From positions 1 through 5,973 of the forward strand of contig CAJBVU010000031.1 of NCBI GenBank assembly GCA_903959115.1: a DNA stretch of 5,973 bases, written 5' to 3'. Position numbers and translations under genes: made by a program. The DNA is from an uncultured Bacteroidota bacterium. GTDB taxonomy: Bacteria; Bacteroidota; Bacteroidia; NS11-12g; UBA955. How positions within the stretch are numbered: position 1 is the stretch's first letter; each line of letters opens with the position of its first letter. Positions 1 to 5,938 of this stretch are shown here, one piece after another. The notes beneath the pieces were generated by a model. It was not told where the DNA came from. It saw only the letters and a program-made list of their open reading frames with translations, and ran no database searches.

Positions 1-1683
1 CTTACGAGAAAAATCACCACCGTAACACTTGGCAGTAACATCTTTACGCATCGCAGATAAAGTTTCGCGAGAGATGATTTTTGCGCCAACCGCCGCCTGA
101 ATAGCGATTTCGAACTGCTGACGTGGAATCAAATCTCTAAGTTTCTTGCAAATTTTACGACCTAAATCCTGGGCATTGTCGCGGTGAATAATTGCACTCA
201 ACGCATCAACCCCCTTGCCGTTTAGCATAATATCCATCTTCACCAACTTGCTTTCTTTGTATCCCAAAGGCGAGTAGTCAAAGCTGGCGTAGCCCTTAGA
301 AATCGACTTTAGTCTATCGTAGAAGTCAAAAACGATTTCGGCCAAAGGCATTTCGAAATTCATTTCTACGCGATCGCTCGTTAGATAAATTTGGTTGGTT
401 AAAAGTCCTCGCTTATCCAAGCATAATGTCATGATTGGACCTACATAGTCGGATTTTGTAATTACACTGGCCCGAATATAAGGCTCTTCCACATAATCAA
501 TTTTCTCAGGTGGTGGCAGATCTGTTGGATTATTTACCAAAACTTCTTCACCCTTGGTGGTATAAGCAACATAACTCACGTTGGGAACAGTAGTAATAAC
601 TGTCATGTTGAATTCGCGTTCCAAACGCTCTTGGATAATTTCCAAATGGAGCATTCCCAAGAATCCACAACGAAATCCAAATCCCAAAGCGGCAGAACTC
701 TCTGGTTCAAATACGATACTCGCATCGTTCAGTTGCAATTTGCCCATCGCCTCACGCAATTCCTCAAAATCTTCCGTATCGATAGGGTATATCCCAGCGA
801 AAACCATCGGCTTCACATCTTCAAAACCATCAATAGCAATAGCTGCTGGATGCACTTTGTCTGTCAATGTATCACCCACTTTTACTTCTTTGGCATCTTT
901 GATACCGGAAATGATATATCCCACGTCACCGGCACAAACTTCGGCGCGCGGACTCAAATCCATTTTTAAAATACCAATTTCATCGGCAAAATACTCACTG
1001 CCACCATTCATAAAGCGGACGTGTTGGCCTTTCTTTAGTTTGCCGTCAATGATCCTGTAATAGGCAATGATTCCTCGGAAGGAGTTAAAAACCGAATCAA
1101 AAATCAACGCTTTCAAAGGTGCGTTAATGTCCCCCTTCGGTGCAGGAACTCGGGCAACGATGGCTCTTAAAATATCATGAACGCCTTGACCTGTTTTTCC
1201 GCTGGCCACAAGAATACTGTCGCGGTCGCATCCAATCAAATCAACAATTTCATCTTTTACTTCTTCAGGCATGGCGCCCGGCAAATCAATTTTATTCAGA
1301 ACAGGAATAATTTCCAAATCGTGTTCTAAGGCCATGAATAAGTTACTAATTGTCTGTGCTTCAATCCCTTGAGATGCATCAACAATCAACAATGCGCCTT
1401 CGCAAGCCGCAATACTTCTACTCACTTCATAACTAAAATCCACGTGACCTGGTGTGTCGATCAAGTTCAGAATATACTTCTGACCGTCCAATTCGTAATT
1501 CATTTGGATGGCGTGACTCTTGATGGTAATGCCGCGTTCCCGCTCAATATCCATATCGTCAAGAACCTGTGCTTGCAAGTCGCGCTTGCTCACCGTGTTG
1601 GTGTACTCTAACAATCGATCAGCAAGGGTGCTTTTGCCATGGTCGATGTGGGCGATGATACAGAAATTGCGAATGTTTTGCAT
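1..1683 (-). CDS. lepA: Elongation factor 4 (LepA), C-terminus cut by window edge
   Basis: LepA/EF4 is a translational GTPase that acts on the ribosome (back-translocation, or a late role in 30S biogenesis and initiation). I translated the minus strand from the ATG at 1683-1681: 561 codons, open to base 1. It begins MQNIRNFCIIAHIDHGKST, with the P-loop at residues 11-19. Switch I RGITIK is at about 50-55, DTPGH at 76-80 and NKID at 130-133. The G5 motif reads SGK where many GTPases have SAK. Further on come the LepA-type EF-G-like domains (GFRCGFLGMLHLEI) and the LepA-specific C-terminal part ending CYGGDFSRK. Family length is about 595-600 residues, so some 35-40 residues, normally a Lys/Arg-rich end, lie outside the window. 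The start is fixed by the conserved N-terminus. There is no Shine-Dalgarno motif. The cysteine-cluster gene ends 79 bp upstream, and lepA seems to have its own promoter in that gap. Confidence 0.97.
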   Translation of the reverse strand, partial: MQNIRNFCIIAHIDHGKSTLADRLLEYTNTVSKRDLQAQVLDDMDIERERGITIKSHAIQMNYELDGQKYILNLIDTPGHVDFSYEVSRSIAACEGALLIVDASQGIEAQTISNLFMALEHDLEIIPVLNKIDLPGAMPEEVKDEIVDLIGCDRDSILVASGKTGQGVHDILRAIVARVPAPKGDINAPLKALIFDSVFNSFRGIIAYYRIIDGKLKKGQHVRFMNGGSEYFADEIGILKMDLSPRAEVCAGDVGYIISGIKDAKEVKVGDTLTDKVHPAAIAIDGFEDVKPMVFAGIYPIDTEDFEELREAMGKLQLNDASIVFEPESSAALGFGFRCGFLGMLHLEIIQERLEREFNMTVITTVPNVSYVAYTTKGEEVLVNNPTDLPPPEKIDYVEEPYIRASVITKSDYVGPIMTLCLDKRGLLTNQIYLTSDRVEMNFEMPLAEIVFDFYDRLKSISKGYASFDYSPLGYKESKLVKMDIMLNGKGVDALSAIIHRDNAQDLGRKICKKLRDLIPRQQFEIAIQAAVGAKIISRETLSAMRKDVTAKCYGGDFSRK

Positions 1684-1686
1684 GAA

Positions 1687-1703
1687 GCGGTTAAAAGAAC
1701 CGC
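1687..1703. repeat. Perfect 6-bp inverted repeat just upstream of lepA
   Basis: GCGGTT (1687-1692), a 5-base spacer, then AACCGC (1698-1703). The repeat ends 3 bp before the lepA start codon, and its outermost base is the last base of the predicted -7 box. As RNA it would give a 6-bp stem with a 5-nt loop. No U-tract follows on either strand, so it is not an intrinsic terminator. An operator overlapping the transcription start, or a leader hairpin in read-through transcripts, are the plausible readings. Chance cannot be excluded for a repeat this short. Confidence 0.45.
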
Positions 1704-1710
1704 AAATATA
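1703..1710 (-). promoter_or_regulatory. Bacteroidota-type -7 element for lepA
   Basis: The minus strand reads TATATTTG, an exact match to the TAnnTTTG -7 consensus of Bacteroidota housekeeping promoters. It ends 19 nt before the lepA ATG, so a leader of roughly 12-16 nt is expected. No clear -33 TTTG lies about 19-20 bp further upstream, so the case rests on the -7 box and its place in the 79-bp gap (1684-1762). It would let lepA be transcribed independently of the upstream three-gene cluster. Confidence 0.5.
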
Positions 1711-1762
1711 ACCCTAGAAAGTCTTGGTTTGGATGTTTGATGCGGGGAATTTTGGGAAACTC

Positions 1763-2293
1763 TTAAAGCGCATTCAATTGCTCTACTATGGCAAAAACGG
1801 CCGGACATATTTCTATGTTGTGGTGGGCCAAAGCCAAGTGAGTGTGCATTTTGCGGTGATTGGTGTGCGGGTATTCTCGACAGGCTTTCGGACGGTCCTC
1901 ATAAACTGAGCATGCATTGTCGTCGCCCAGGAATGGACATGGTGCACCTTTTATTGCATAAAGTCCATCGGTGTCGATTTCTAGATACTGCGTTACGAAA
2001 TCACCTGGCTTAAGTTTAAAACGGGTCGACAAACGTTCAATGTCTTTTTCGAATAGCATGGGTGAGGTTGTTTTACAGCAATTTCCGCAATCCAGGCAAT
2101 CGATTTGTTTAAAGGCTTTTTCGTGCAGTTTTTCAAATTGCTCATCCAAGTCCCGTGGTGGCCTTTGCTTGAGGCGTTTGAGGGTAGCGCGCATCACTTT
2201 TCCCTGCAGATGCACTAGTTTTCGTAGCGCGATGGGCTGCGGTACTTTCATGGCTGGGACCACAGGTTTGACGTGTTTGAAACCGCTGCTCAT
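1763..2293 (-). CDS. CxxCxxCC (YkgJ-like) cysteine-cluster protein
   Basis: A 176-residue protein of the CxxCxxCC family (YkgJ/UPF0153 type), thought to bind a metal or Fe-S centre; no reaction is established that I can assign. Residues 1-60 are basic and probably helical, without a signal peptide. The signature CLDCGNCC spans Cys66, Cys69, Cys72 and Cys73. Later family cysteines follow: Cys119 (in APCPFLG), Cys128 (CSVYEDRP), Cys138 (CREYPH) and Cys163 (ICP), eight in all. Several His residues cluster at 144-158 (HTNHRKMHTH, then HH). The ATG is 3 bp after the pseudouridine synthase stop, so it is the last gene of a three-gene cluster and probably translationally coupled. Cytoplasmic. The family call is firm; the function is unknown. 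Confidence 0.88.
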   Translation of the reverse strand: MSSGFKHVKPVVPAMKVPQPIALRKLVHLQGKVMRATLKRLKQRPPRDLDEQFEKLHEKAFKQIDCLDCGNCCKTTSPMLFEKDIERLSTRFKLKPGDFVTQYLEIDTDGLYAIKGAPCPFLGDDNACSVYEDRPKACREYPHTNHRKMHTHLALAHHNIEICPAVFAIVEQLNAL

Positions 2294-2296
2294 GGC

Positions 2297-3079
2297 TTAT
2301 TGATTGTATTTGTTCAGGTGTTTGAGCATGACCTCCATATCTTTTGAATAGGGTGCTTCTAGTACTAAATCGGTTCCATCGGGTGCTTGAATTCTCATTT
2401 GCTTGGCGTGTAAGGCAAAGCGCTGAATGAGTGGGGTGTCCGTTCCGTGCAGTTTTCTCTTTACCCAAGAAAGCATTGGGATATCGCTACCATATAGCGT
2501 ATCCGCAGCGATGCAAGCATTCTGGCTTTGTAAGTGAACCCGAATTTGGTGCAATCTACCTGTTTTGGGTTCGCACTCCATTAAGGTGAAATGCTTGAAA
2601 ACCTGCAAAGATTTGAATCTTGTTTGTGCGGGTTTCCCATTTTTTCGATCGATGCGAATTTTTCCGAGCTGCTCAGCGATGATAGGTAAATCGATCCATA
2701 AATCGTTGAAATGCAATTGTCCATTCACTATGGCATGGTAGATTTTATGCACTTTTCTGTGCTCAAATTGCATCGAGAAATGTCGATACGCTTCAGGGTT
2801 TTTTGCAATCAGCAATAATCCCGAAGTCTCCCTGTCGATGCGATGACAAAGGATTGAGTCGGGCCACTGGTTTTTTGCCCATTCCTGGACGGACTGCGCT
2901 GTGTATTTGCCTCTTTCAGGAAGCGAAGGGACAAAAGCCGGCTTGTTGATCGCCACCCAATCGTCGGCCTGGTCAACAATCTGTATTTTACCAATCAGTG
3001 GCCCCCGTTTTCTGGGGTCTACCGCGGGTTCATCGTCCTCAAATTCGTCGATGATTTCAATGTCGTCTAAGTTGATCAT
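2297..3079 (-). CDS. RluA-family RNA pseudouridine synthase
   Basis: Predicted to isomerise uridine to pseudouridine in rRNA or tRNA. It has 260 residues. The catalytic motif HRIDRETSG is at 79-87, with Asp82 the expected nucleophile. The RluA-type motif KTGRLHQIRVHL is at 172-183, followed by LYG at 195-197 and a RFALHA segment at 220-225 typical of the family's C-terminal part. There is no S4 RNA-binding domain. Instead the N-terminus (about residues 4-18) is an acidic tail rich in Asp/Glu before the catalytic fold begins near residue 30. The target nucleotide cannot be read from sequence, so no symbol is given. It starts 7 bp after the exonuclease stop and ends 3 bp before the cysteine-cluster gene. 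An AGGA directly abuts the ATG, too close to act as a Shine-Dalgarno site. Confidence 0.93.
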   Translation of the reverse strand: MINLDDIEIIDEFEDDEPAVDPRKRGPLIGKIQIVDQADDWVAINKPAFVPSLPERGKYTAQSVQEWAKNQWPDSILCHRIDRETSGLLLIAKNPEAYRHFSMQFEHRKVHKIYHAIVNGQLHFNDLWIDLPIIAEQLGKIRIDRKNGKPAQTRFKSLQVFKHFTLMECEPKTGRLHQIRVHLQSQNACIAADTLYGSDIPMLSWVKRKLHGTDTPLIQRFALHAKQMRIQAPDGTDLVLEAPYSKDMEVMLKHLNKYNQ

Positions 3080-3086
3080 TCCTAAA

Positions 3087-3851
3087 TTATCCGTTTTTCA
3101 GACTCTGACGAATTTTAGAAAGGACATTTTTTGTTTGCTGAGGGAAGTCGCCATCCATCATCCAATTGTAATAACCGGGCTCATTCAAAAGGATATCACG
3201 AACTGTTTTACCTTTGTGCTTTCCGAAGTTAAAAATGATTTCTTTTTTCTCGTTAAACACCAATCGACCTGCCAAATCGGCGAGGAGGTCTTGTCCAGTT
3301 AGGCTGTGTAGTGCCTCAATGGTCTCGGGTAGGTCGGTATACTTTTCCATTTGCGCTTTGATGATTTGCCAAGTGGCAATGGTATCGGCTTCGGCGCTAT
3401 GGGCATTTTCTAGGGTGCGTTCGCAGTAGAATTTGTAAGCAGCGCTTAGGGTACGCGGCTCTTTCATATGGTAAATACGCTGGGCATCTACGAATTTACA
3501 TTGTTGCACATCGATTTCGATATGGGCGCGGAAGAACTCTTCGACGAGCATCGGGAAATCGAATTTGTTTGAGTTAAAGCCTCCAAAGTCGCAATCGCGG
3601 ATGAATTGACTGATTTCAGCCGACATGTCCTTGAAGCTTGGTTTATCTGCCACGTCCTCGTTGGTGATTCCATGGACCGCAGTAGCTCCGGCAGGAATTG
3701 GCATGCCTGGATTAATACGATAAGTACGCAGCTCTTCTCTTAAATCTGGGTAAACTTTGAGTAAGCAAATTTCAACGATGCGGTCATGGGTGACACTTAC
3801 ACCTGTGGTTTCCAAGTCAAAAATTACCAAGGGTCTGCGTAGGGTTAACAT
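3087..3851 (-). CDS. DnaQ-like DEDDh 3'-5' exonuclease with ExoX-like C-terminal domain
   Basis: Predicted to remove nucleotides from the 3' end of DNA or RNA using two metal ions. From the ATG at 3851-3849 it has 254 residues. The Exo I motif FDLETTG gives Asp12 and Glu14, Exo II (NSNKFDFPML) gives Asp98, and Exo III (NAHSAEAD) gives His151 and Asp156, so all five DEDDh residues are present. Residues about 206-245 (FNFGKHKGKT...YYNWMM.GDF) match the small C-terminal domain of ExoX-like proteins. The frame stays open to a GTG at 3908, which would add 19 residues. I prefer 3851 because the conserved fold starts at residue 8, the ATG is the better codon, and a possible promoter lies inside the extension. 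It is first gene of the cluster with the pseudouridine synthase and cysteine-cluster genes. No polymerase subunit is nearby, so a stand-alone repair or RNA-processing nuclease is more likely than a replication proofreader. Confidence 0.9.
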   Translation of the reverse strand: MLTLRRPLVIFDLETTGVSVTHDRIVEICLLKVYPDLREELRTYRINPGMPIPAGATAVHGITNEDVADKPSFKDMSAEISQFIRDCDFGGFNSNKFDFPMLVEEFFRAHIEIDVQQCKFVDAQRIYHMKEPRTLSAAYKFYCERTLENAHSAEADTIATWQIIKAQMEKYTDLPETIEALHSLTGQDLLADLAGRLVFNEKKEIIFNFGKHKGKTVRDILLNEPGYYNWMMDGDFPQQTKNVLSKIRQSLKNG

Positions 3852-3857
3852 ATCTTT

Positions 3858-3889
3858 CAAAATTCGGTGCCAAGCGGTGGCTTTCCAAA
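3858..3889 (-). promoter_or_regulatory. Possible promoter of the exonuclease cluster
   Basis: On the minus strand TTTG (3889-3886) is followed after 20 bp by GAATTTTG (3865-3858). The second element matches TAnnTTTG at five of its six fixed bases, and the spacing is close to the 19-20 bp usual between the -33 and -7 boxes in Bacteroidota. It ends 6 bp before the preferred exonuclease ATG, implying a leaderless or nearly leaderless transcript. The -33 element sits within the palindrome CCAAATTTGG (3885-3894). The match is imperfect, so this is tentative. Confidence 0.3.
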
Positions 3890-3928
3890 TTTGGTGAGGG
3901 AAATACACGTTTAAATATCAACATCGGG

Positions 3929-3936
3929 TATCTTTG
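3929..3936 (+). promoter_or_regulatory. Bacteroidota-type -7 element for trmD
   Basis: TATCTTTG is an exact match to TAnnTTTG and ends only 4 bp before the trmD ATG. Transcription would then begin at or within a base or two of the start codon, giving a leaderless mRNA. No good TTTG lies about 19-20 bp upstream, so the -33 part is weak or absent. The box occupies the region between the divergent exonuclease gene and trmD, where a plus-strand promoter is needed. Confidence 0.55.
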
Positions 3937-3940
3937 TACT

Positions 3941-4627
3941 ATGCGATTTGATATCATTTCGGCGGTGCCAGATTTGTTGGGTGGATTGTTGGGATACAGC
4001 ATTCCAAAACGGGCCTGCGACAAGGGTTTGGCGGAGATTCATATTCATAATTTGCACGATTATGGGTTGGGGAAATATAAGCAGATCGACGATACGCCTT
4101 TCGGCGGTGGGGCAGGGATGGTGTTGATGCCGGAGCCGCTGAGTGCAGTGATTGAAAAGTTGAAATCTGAAAGAGAATACGACCATGTGATTTACATGAC
4201 CCCAGACGGTTCGCCTCTCAAACAAGGATTGTCGAACCAACTCAGTTTGGGCAAAAATTTCATGCTGATTTGCGGTCATTACAAAGGCATCGATCACCGA
4301 GTTCGCGATTTATATGTCACCCTGGAAATTTCACTGGGCGATTTTGTCTTAAGTGGCGGTGAAATTGCCGCAGCCGCAGTAGTAGATTCCGTGGTTCGTT
4401 TGCTTCCCGGTGTTTTGGGCGATGAAGAAAGTGCTTTGAGTGATTCGTTTCAAGACGATTTGCTTGCGCCGCCATTGTATACAAGGCCTGAAGTGTTTCA
4501 AGGGGTTAGAGTTCCCGATGTCTTAACGACAGGAAATCACCCAAAAATAGCACAATGGAAACACGAGCAAGCGTTGGAAAGAACGATGCGATTGCGCCCT
4601 GATCTCCTAGGCGATGAGGAAATGTGA
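3941..4627 (+). CDS. trmD: tRNA (guanine37-N1)-methyltransferase TrmD
   Basis: TrmD uses S-adenosylmethionine to methylate N1 of G37 next to the anticodon, which prevents +1 frameshifting; it is normally essential. It has 228 residues, shorter than the 255 of E. coli because the C-terminal tail is trimmed. It opens MRFDIISAVPDLL. DDTPFGGGAGMVL is at 50-62. The SAM-binding trefoil-knot motifs are CGHYKGIDHR (111-120) and SLGDFVLSGGE (131-141). Arg153 and Asp168 correspond to the catalytic Arg154/Asp169 of the E. coli/Haemophilus enzymes. VPDVLTTGNHPKIAQWK (191-207) is the conserved C-terminal segment. It works as a knotted homodimer in the cytoplasm. It lies on the strand opposite rpsP-rimM, with stop codons 4 bp from those of rimM, unlike the classical co-directional operon. 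The start is fixed by the conserved N-terminus. Confidence 0.97.
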   Translation: MRFDIISAVPDLLGGLLGYSIPKRACDKGLAEIHIHNLHDYGLGKYKQIDDTPFGGGAGMVLMPEPLSAVIEKLKSEREYDHVIYMTPDGSPLKQGLSNQLSLGKNFMLICGHYKGIDHRVRDLYVTLEISLGDFVLSGGEIAAAAVVDSVVRLLPGVLGDEESALSDSFQDDLLAPPLYTRPEVFQGVRVPDVLTTGNHPKIAQWKHEQALERTMRLRPDLLGDEEM

Positions 4628-4631
4628 GAAA

Positions 4632-5201
4632 TTAATCGTTTAAATGAATCAAGCCTTCGGGCAATTCCATATAAATACAGGGCTCGGATTCGTCAATTCT
4701 AGTAATCCAAGTTTCAACCAACGGGATTAAAACTTCTCGGGAGGGCTTTTCTTCTTGAGGACCGCTGATTGGCTCAGGCGTTGTGTCGACAGTCATTTCG
4801 GTTCCGATTACCGTGAGCATCGGGCCTTGCGGAAGCTCATCAAGTTGAGTAATGATACCTTTAAATCCAGAGGTTTGATCGAATACTCCAAAGCCTACGA
4901 GGCCGTTTATGCTTGGGATAACCGACATTTTTTTGCTAGCGGGGACACCAAACGACAGTCCCATAAGTGCCTTGGCTTTTTCTTCGCTGTCAATCCCTTT
5001 GAGTTTTATCAACTCTTGGGTTTTGTTCACGTCGGTAATGCAAAAGGGAACTCCTTTTCCGTCGATTACGACAAATAGGTAGTTCCCTTTTGATATGATT
5101 TTCTTTGATGTTGCAAAGCATTCGATGGATAATCTTCCATCGTAACCATGTTTACCATGTATTTTCCCAACCAAAGTGAGCGGTGGTGGTAATACATTCA
5201 T
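4632..5201 (-). CDS. rimM: 16S rRNA processing / 30S maturation factor RimM
   Basis: RimM binds the head of the immature 30S subunit through S19 and helps its final assembly and 16S processing. It has 189 residues, close to the family's 170-185. The N-terminal RimM domain starts with VGKIHGKHGYDGRLSIE (11-27) and continues through IKLKGIDSEEKAKALMG (65-81). The C-terminal PRC-barrel half begins about residue 98 (INGLVGFGVFD) and ends with EVLIPLVETWI (156-166) and MELPEGLIHL (178-187). Residues about 134-155, rich in Thr/Pro/Glu, look like a loop inserted between two barrel strands that are close together in most RimMs. The ATG is 11 bp after the rpsP stop, so the two form an operon. There is no Shine-Dalgarno motif; translation may depend on coupling to rpsP. 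Confidence 0.93.
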   Translation of the reverse strand: MNVLPPPLTLVGKIHGKHGYDGRLSIECFATSKKIISKGNYLFVVIDGKGVPFCITDVNKTQELIKLKGIDSEEKAKALMGLSFGVPASKKMSVIPSINGLVGFGVFDQTSGFKGIITQLDELPQGPMLTVIGTEMTVDTTPEPISGPQEEKPSREVLIPLVETWITRIDESEPCIYMELPEGLIHLND

Positions 5202-5212
5202 GGCGCTTGCAA

Positions 5213-5938
5213 TTATTCAGCAGCAGGTGCTTCTTCGGCAGCAGGCGCTTCTTCAGCAGCAGGCGCTTCTTCAGCAGCAGGTGCTTCTTCGGCAGCAGGC
5301 GCTTCTTCAGCAGCAGGTGCTTCTTCGGCAGCAGGTGCTTCTTCAGCAGCAGGTGCTTCTTCAGCAGCAGGTGCTTCTTCGGCAGCAGGCGCTTCTTCGG
5401 CAGCAGGCGCTTCTTCAGCAGCAGGTGCTTCTTCAGCAACAACTTCTTCTTCAACTACTGGATTAGCAGCAGCTTCAGCTTCGGCCAATTTAGCAGCCAA
5501 TTTAGCTTCTGTAGCAGCTCTACGCTTTGATTCCGCAACCAAACCTTCAGCTTTAACCTTTTGGGCAGCGCTAGACAAGTTTGATTTTTTGGCTTCAATG
5601 CGGCCAGCTTTTTCTTCCAACCAAGTGGCGAAGCGCTTGTCGGCTTCTTCTTGGGTGATAGCTCCTTTGTTTACACCTACCTGCAAGTGCTTCTTGTAAG
5701 ATGCACCTTTGTAGCTCAAAATTGCAGCTGCAGTGTCGGTTGGTTGAGCGCCGTCTAACAGCCATTGGGCTGCGCGGTCTACGTTAAGTACGATTGTAGC
5801 AGGATTGGTGATGGGGTTGTAGCTACCGAGTTTCTCGATAAATTTACCATCCCTTGGTGAACGCGAATCCGCTACCACAATGTGAAAGAAAGCTCGTTTC
5901 TTTCTGCCGTGTCTTTGCAATCTAATTTTGGTTGCCAT
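5213..5938 (-). CDS. rpsP: 30S ribosomal protein S16 with long EEAPAA-repeat tail
   Basis: S16 binds 16S rRNA in the body of the 30S subunit and is needed for its assembly. Of 241 residues, the first 85 or so are the conserved fold: MATKIRLQRHGRKKRAFFHI, then DSRSPRDGKFIEKLGSYNP (24-42) and AILSYKGASYKKHL (72-85). Residues about 86-160 form a charged, Ala-rich, probably helical extension. Residues 169-240 are twelve identical EEAPAA repeats, then a final Glu. Bacterial S16 is often only 80-90 residues; Bacteroidota versions are commonly extended, but the number of perfect repeats here is striking. The last 73 residues hold 25 Glu and no Lys or Arg, unusual in a ribosomal protein. The ATG has conserved residues directly after it and an A-rich upstream stretch without a Shine-Dalgarno motif. 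It is first gene of rpsP-rimM. Confidence 0.97.
   Translation of the reverse strand: MATKIRLQRHGRKKRAFFHIVVADSRSPRDGKFIEKLGSYNPITNPATIVLNVDRAAQWLLDGAQPTDTAAAILSYKGASYKKHLQVGVNKGAITQEEADKRFATWLEEKAGRIEAKKSNLSSAAQKVKAEGLVAESKRRAATEAKLAAKLAEAEAAANPVVEEEVVAEEAPAAEEAPAAEEAPAAEEAPAAEEAPAAEEAPAAEEAPAAEEAPAAEEAPAAEEAPAAEEAPAAEEAPAAE
5219..5434 (-). repeat. Coding minisatellite: twelve 18-bp units in rpsP
   Basis: Twelve consecutive 18-bp units without indels, each reading on the coding strand GAA GAA GCR CCT GCT GCY. The units differ only at two third-codon positions (GCA/GCG and GCT/GCC), both synonymous transitions. Going from 5219 upward the combinations are A B C A B A D A A B B A, with A = GCA/GCT, B = GCG/GCC, C = GCG/GCT and D = GCA/GCC. 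The unit is a multiple of three, so gain or loss of copies keeps the frame. The array ends 3 bp before the rpsP stop codon and 17 bp before the rimM start codon. Confidence 0.97.

Noticed and set aside
581..1060. 159-codon plus-strand open frame opposite lepA
   Set aside because: It lies wholly antisense to well-conserved LepA sequence, and its product is Ser/Pro/Ile-rich with no recognisable domain.
1..1683. LepA as a truncated pseudogene
   Set aside because: The frame is intact to the window edge, and the missing part is just the expected last 35-40 residues.
1687..1703. Intrinsic terminator for the upstream three-gene cluster
   Set aside because: The 6-bp stem is short and no T-tract follows on the minus strand; the lepA start codon comes 3 bp later.
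3885..3894. Palindrome CCAAATTTGG as a distinct regulatory site
   Set aside because: It is a single 10-bp palindrome with no second copy seen in the window, so I mention it only as overlapping the possible -33 element.
3911..4297. 128-codon minus-strand open frame opposite trmD
   Set aside because: It is antisense to the conserved TrmD catalytic region and has no recognisable domain.
4600..4660. Bidirectional terminator between trmD and rimM
   Set aside because: The gap is 4 bp, and I found no convincing GC-rich stem with T-tracts in the flanking gene ends.
5219..5434. CRISPR-like or direct-repeat array
   Set aside because: Units are contiguous with no spacers, divisible by three and in frame with rpsP, so this is a coding minisatellite.
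5152..5530. Long open frames in other frames across the repeat, giving Leu/Lys-, Gln/Leu- or Phe/Ser-rich low-complexity proteins on both strands
   Set aside because: An 18-bp repeat without stop codons stays open in any frame by construction. The rpsP frame alone has a conserved N-terminal domain.
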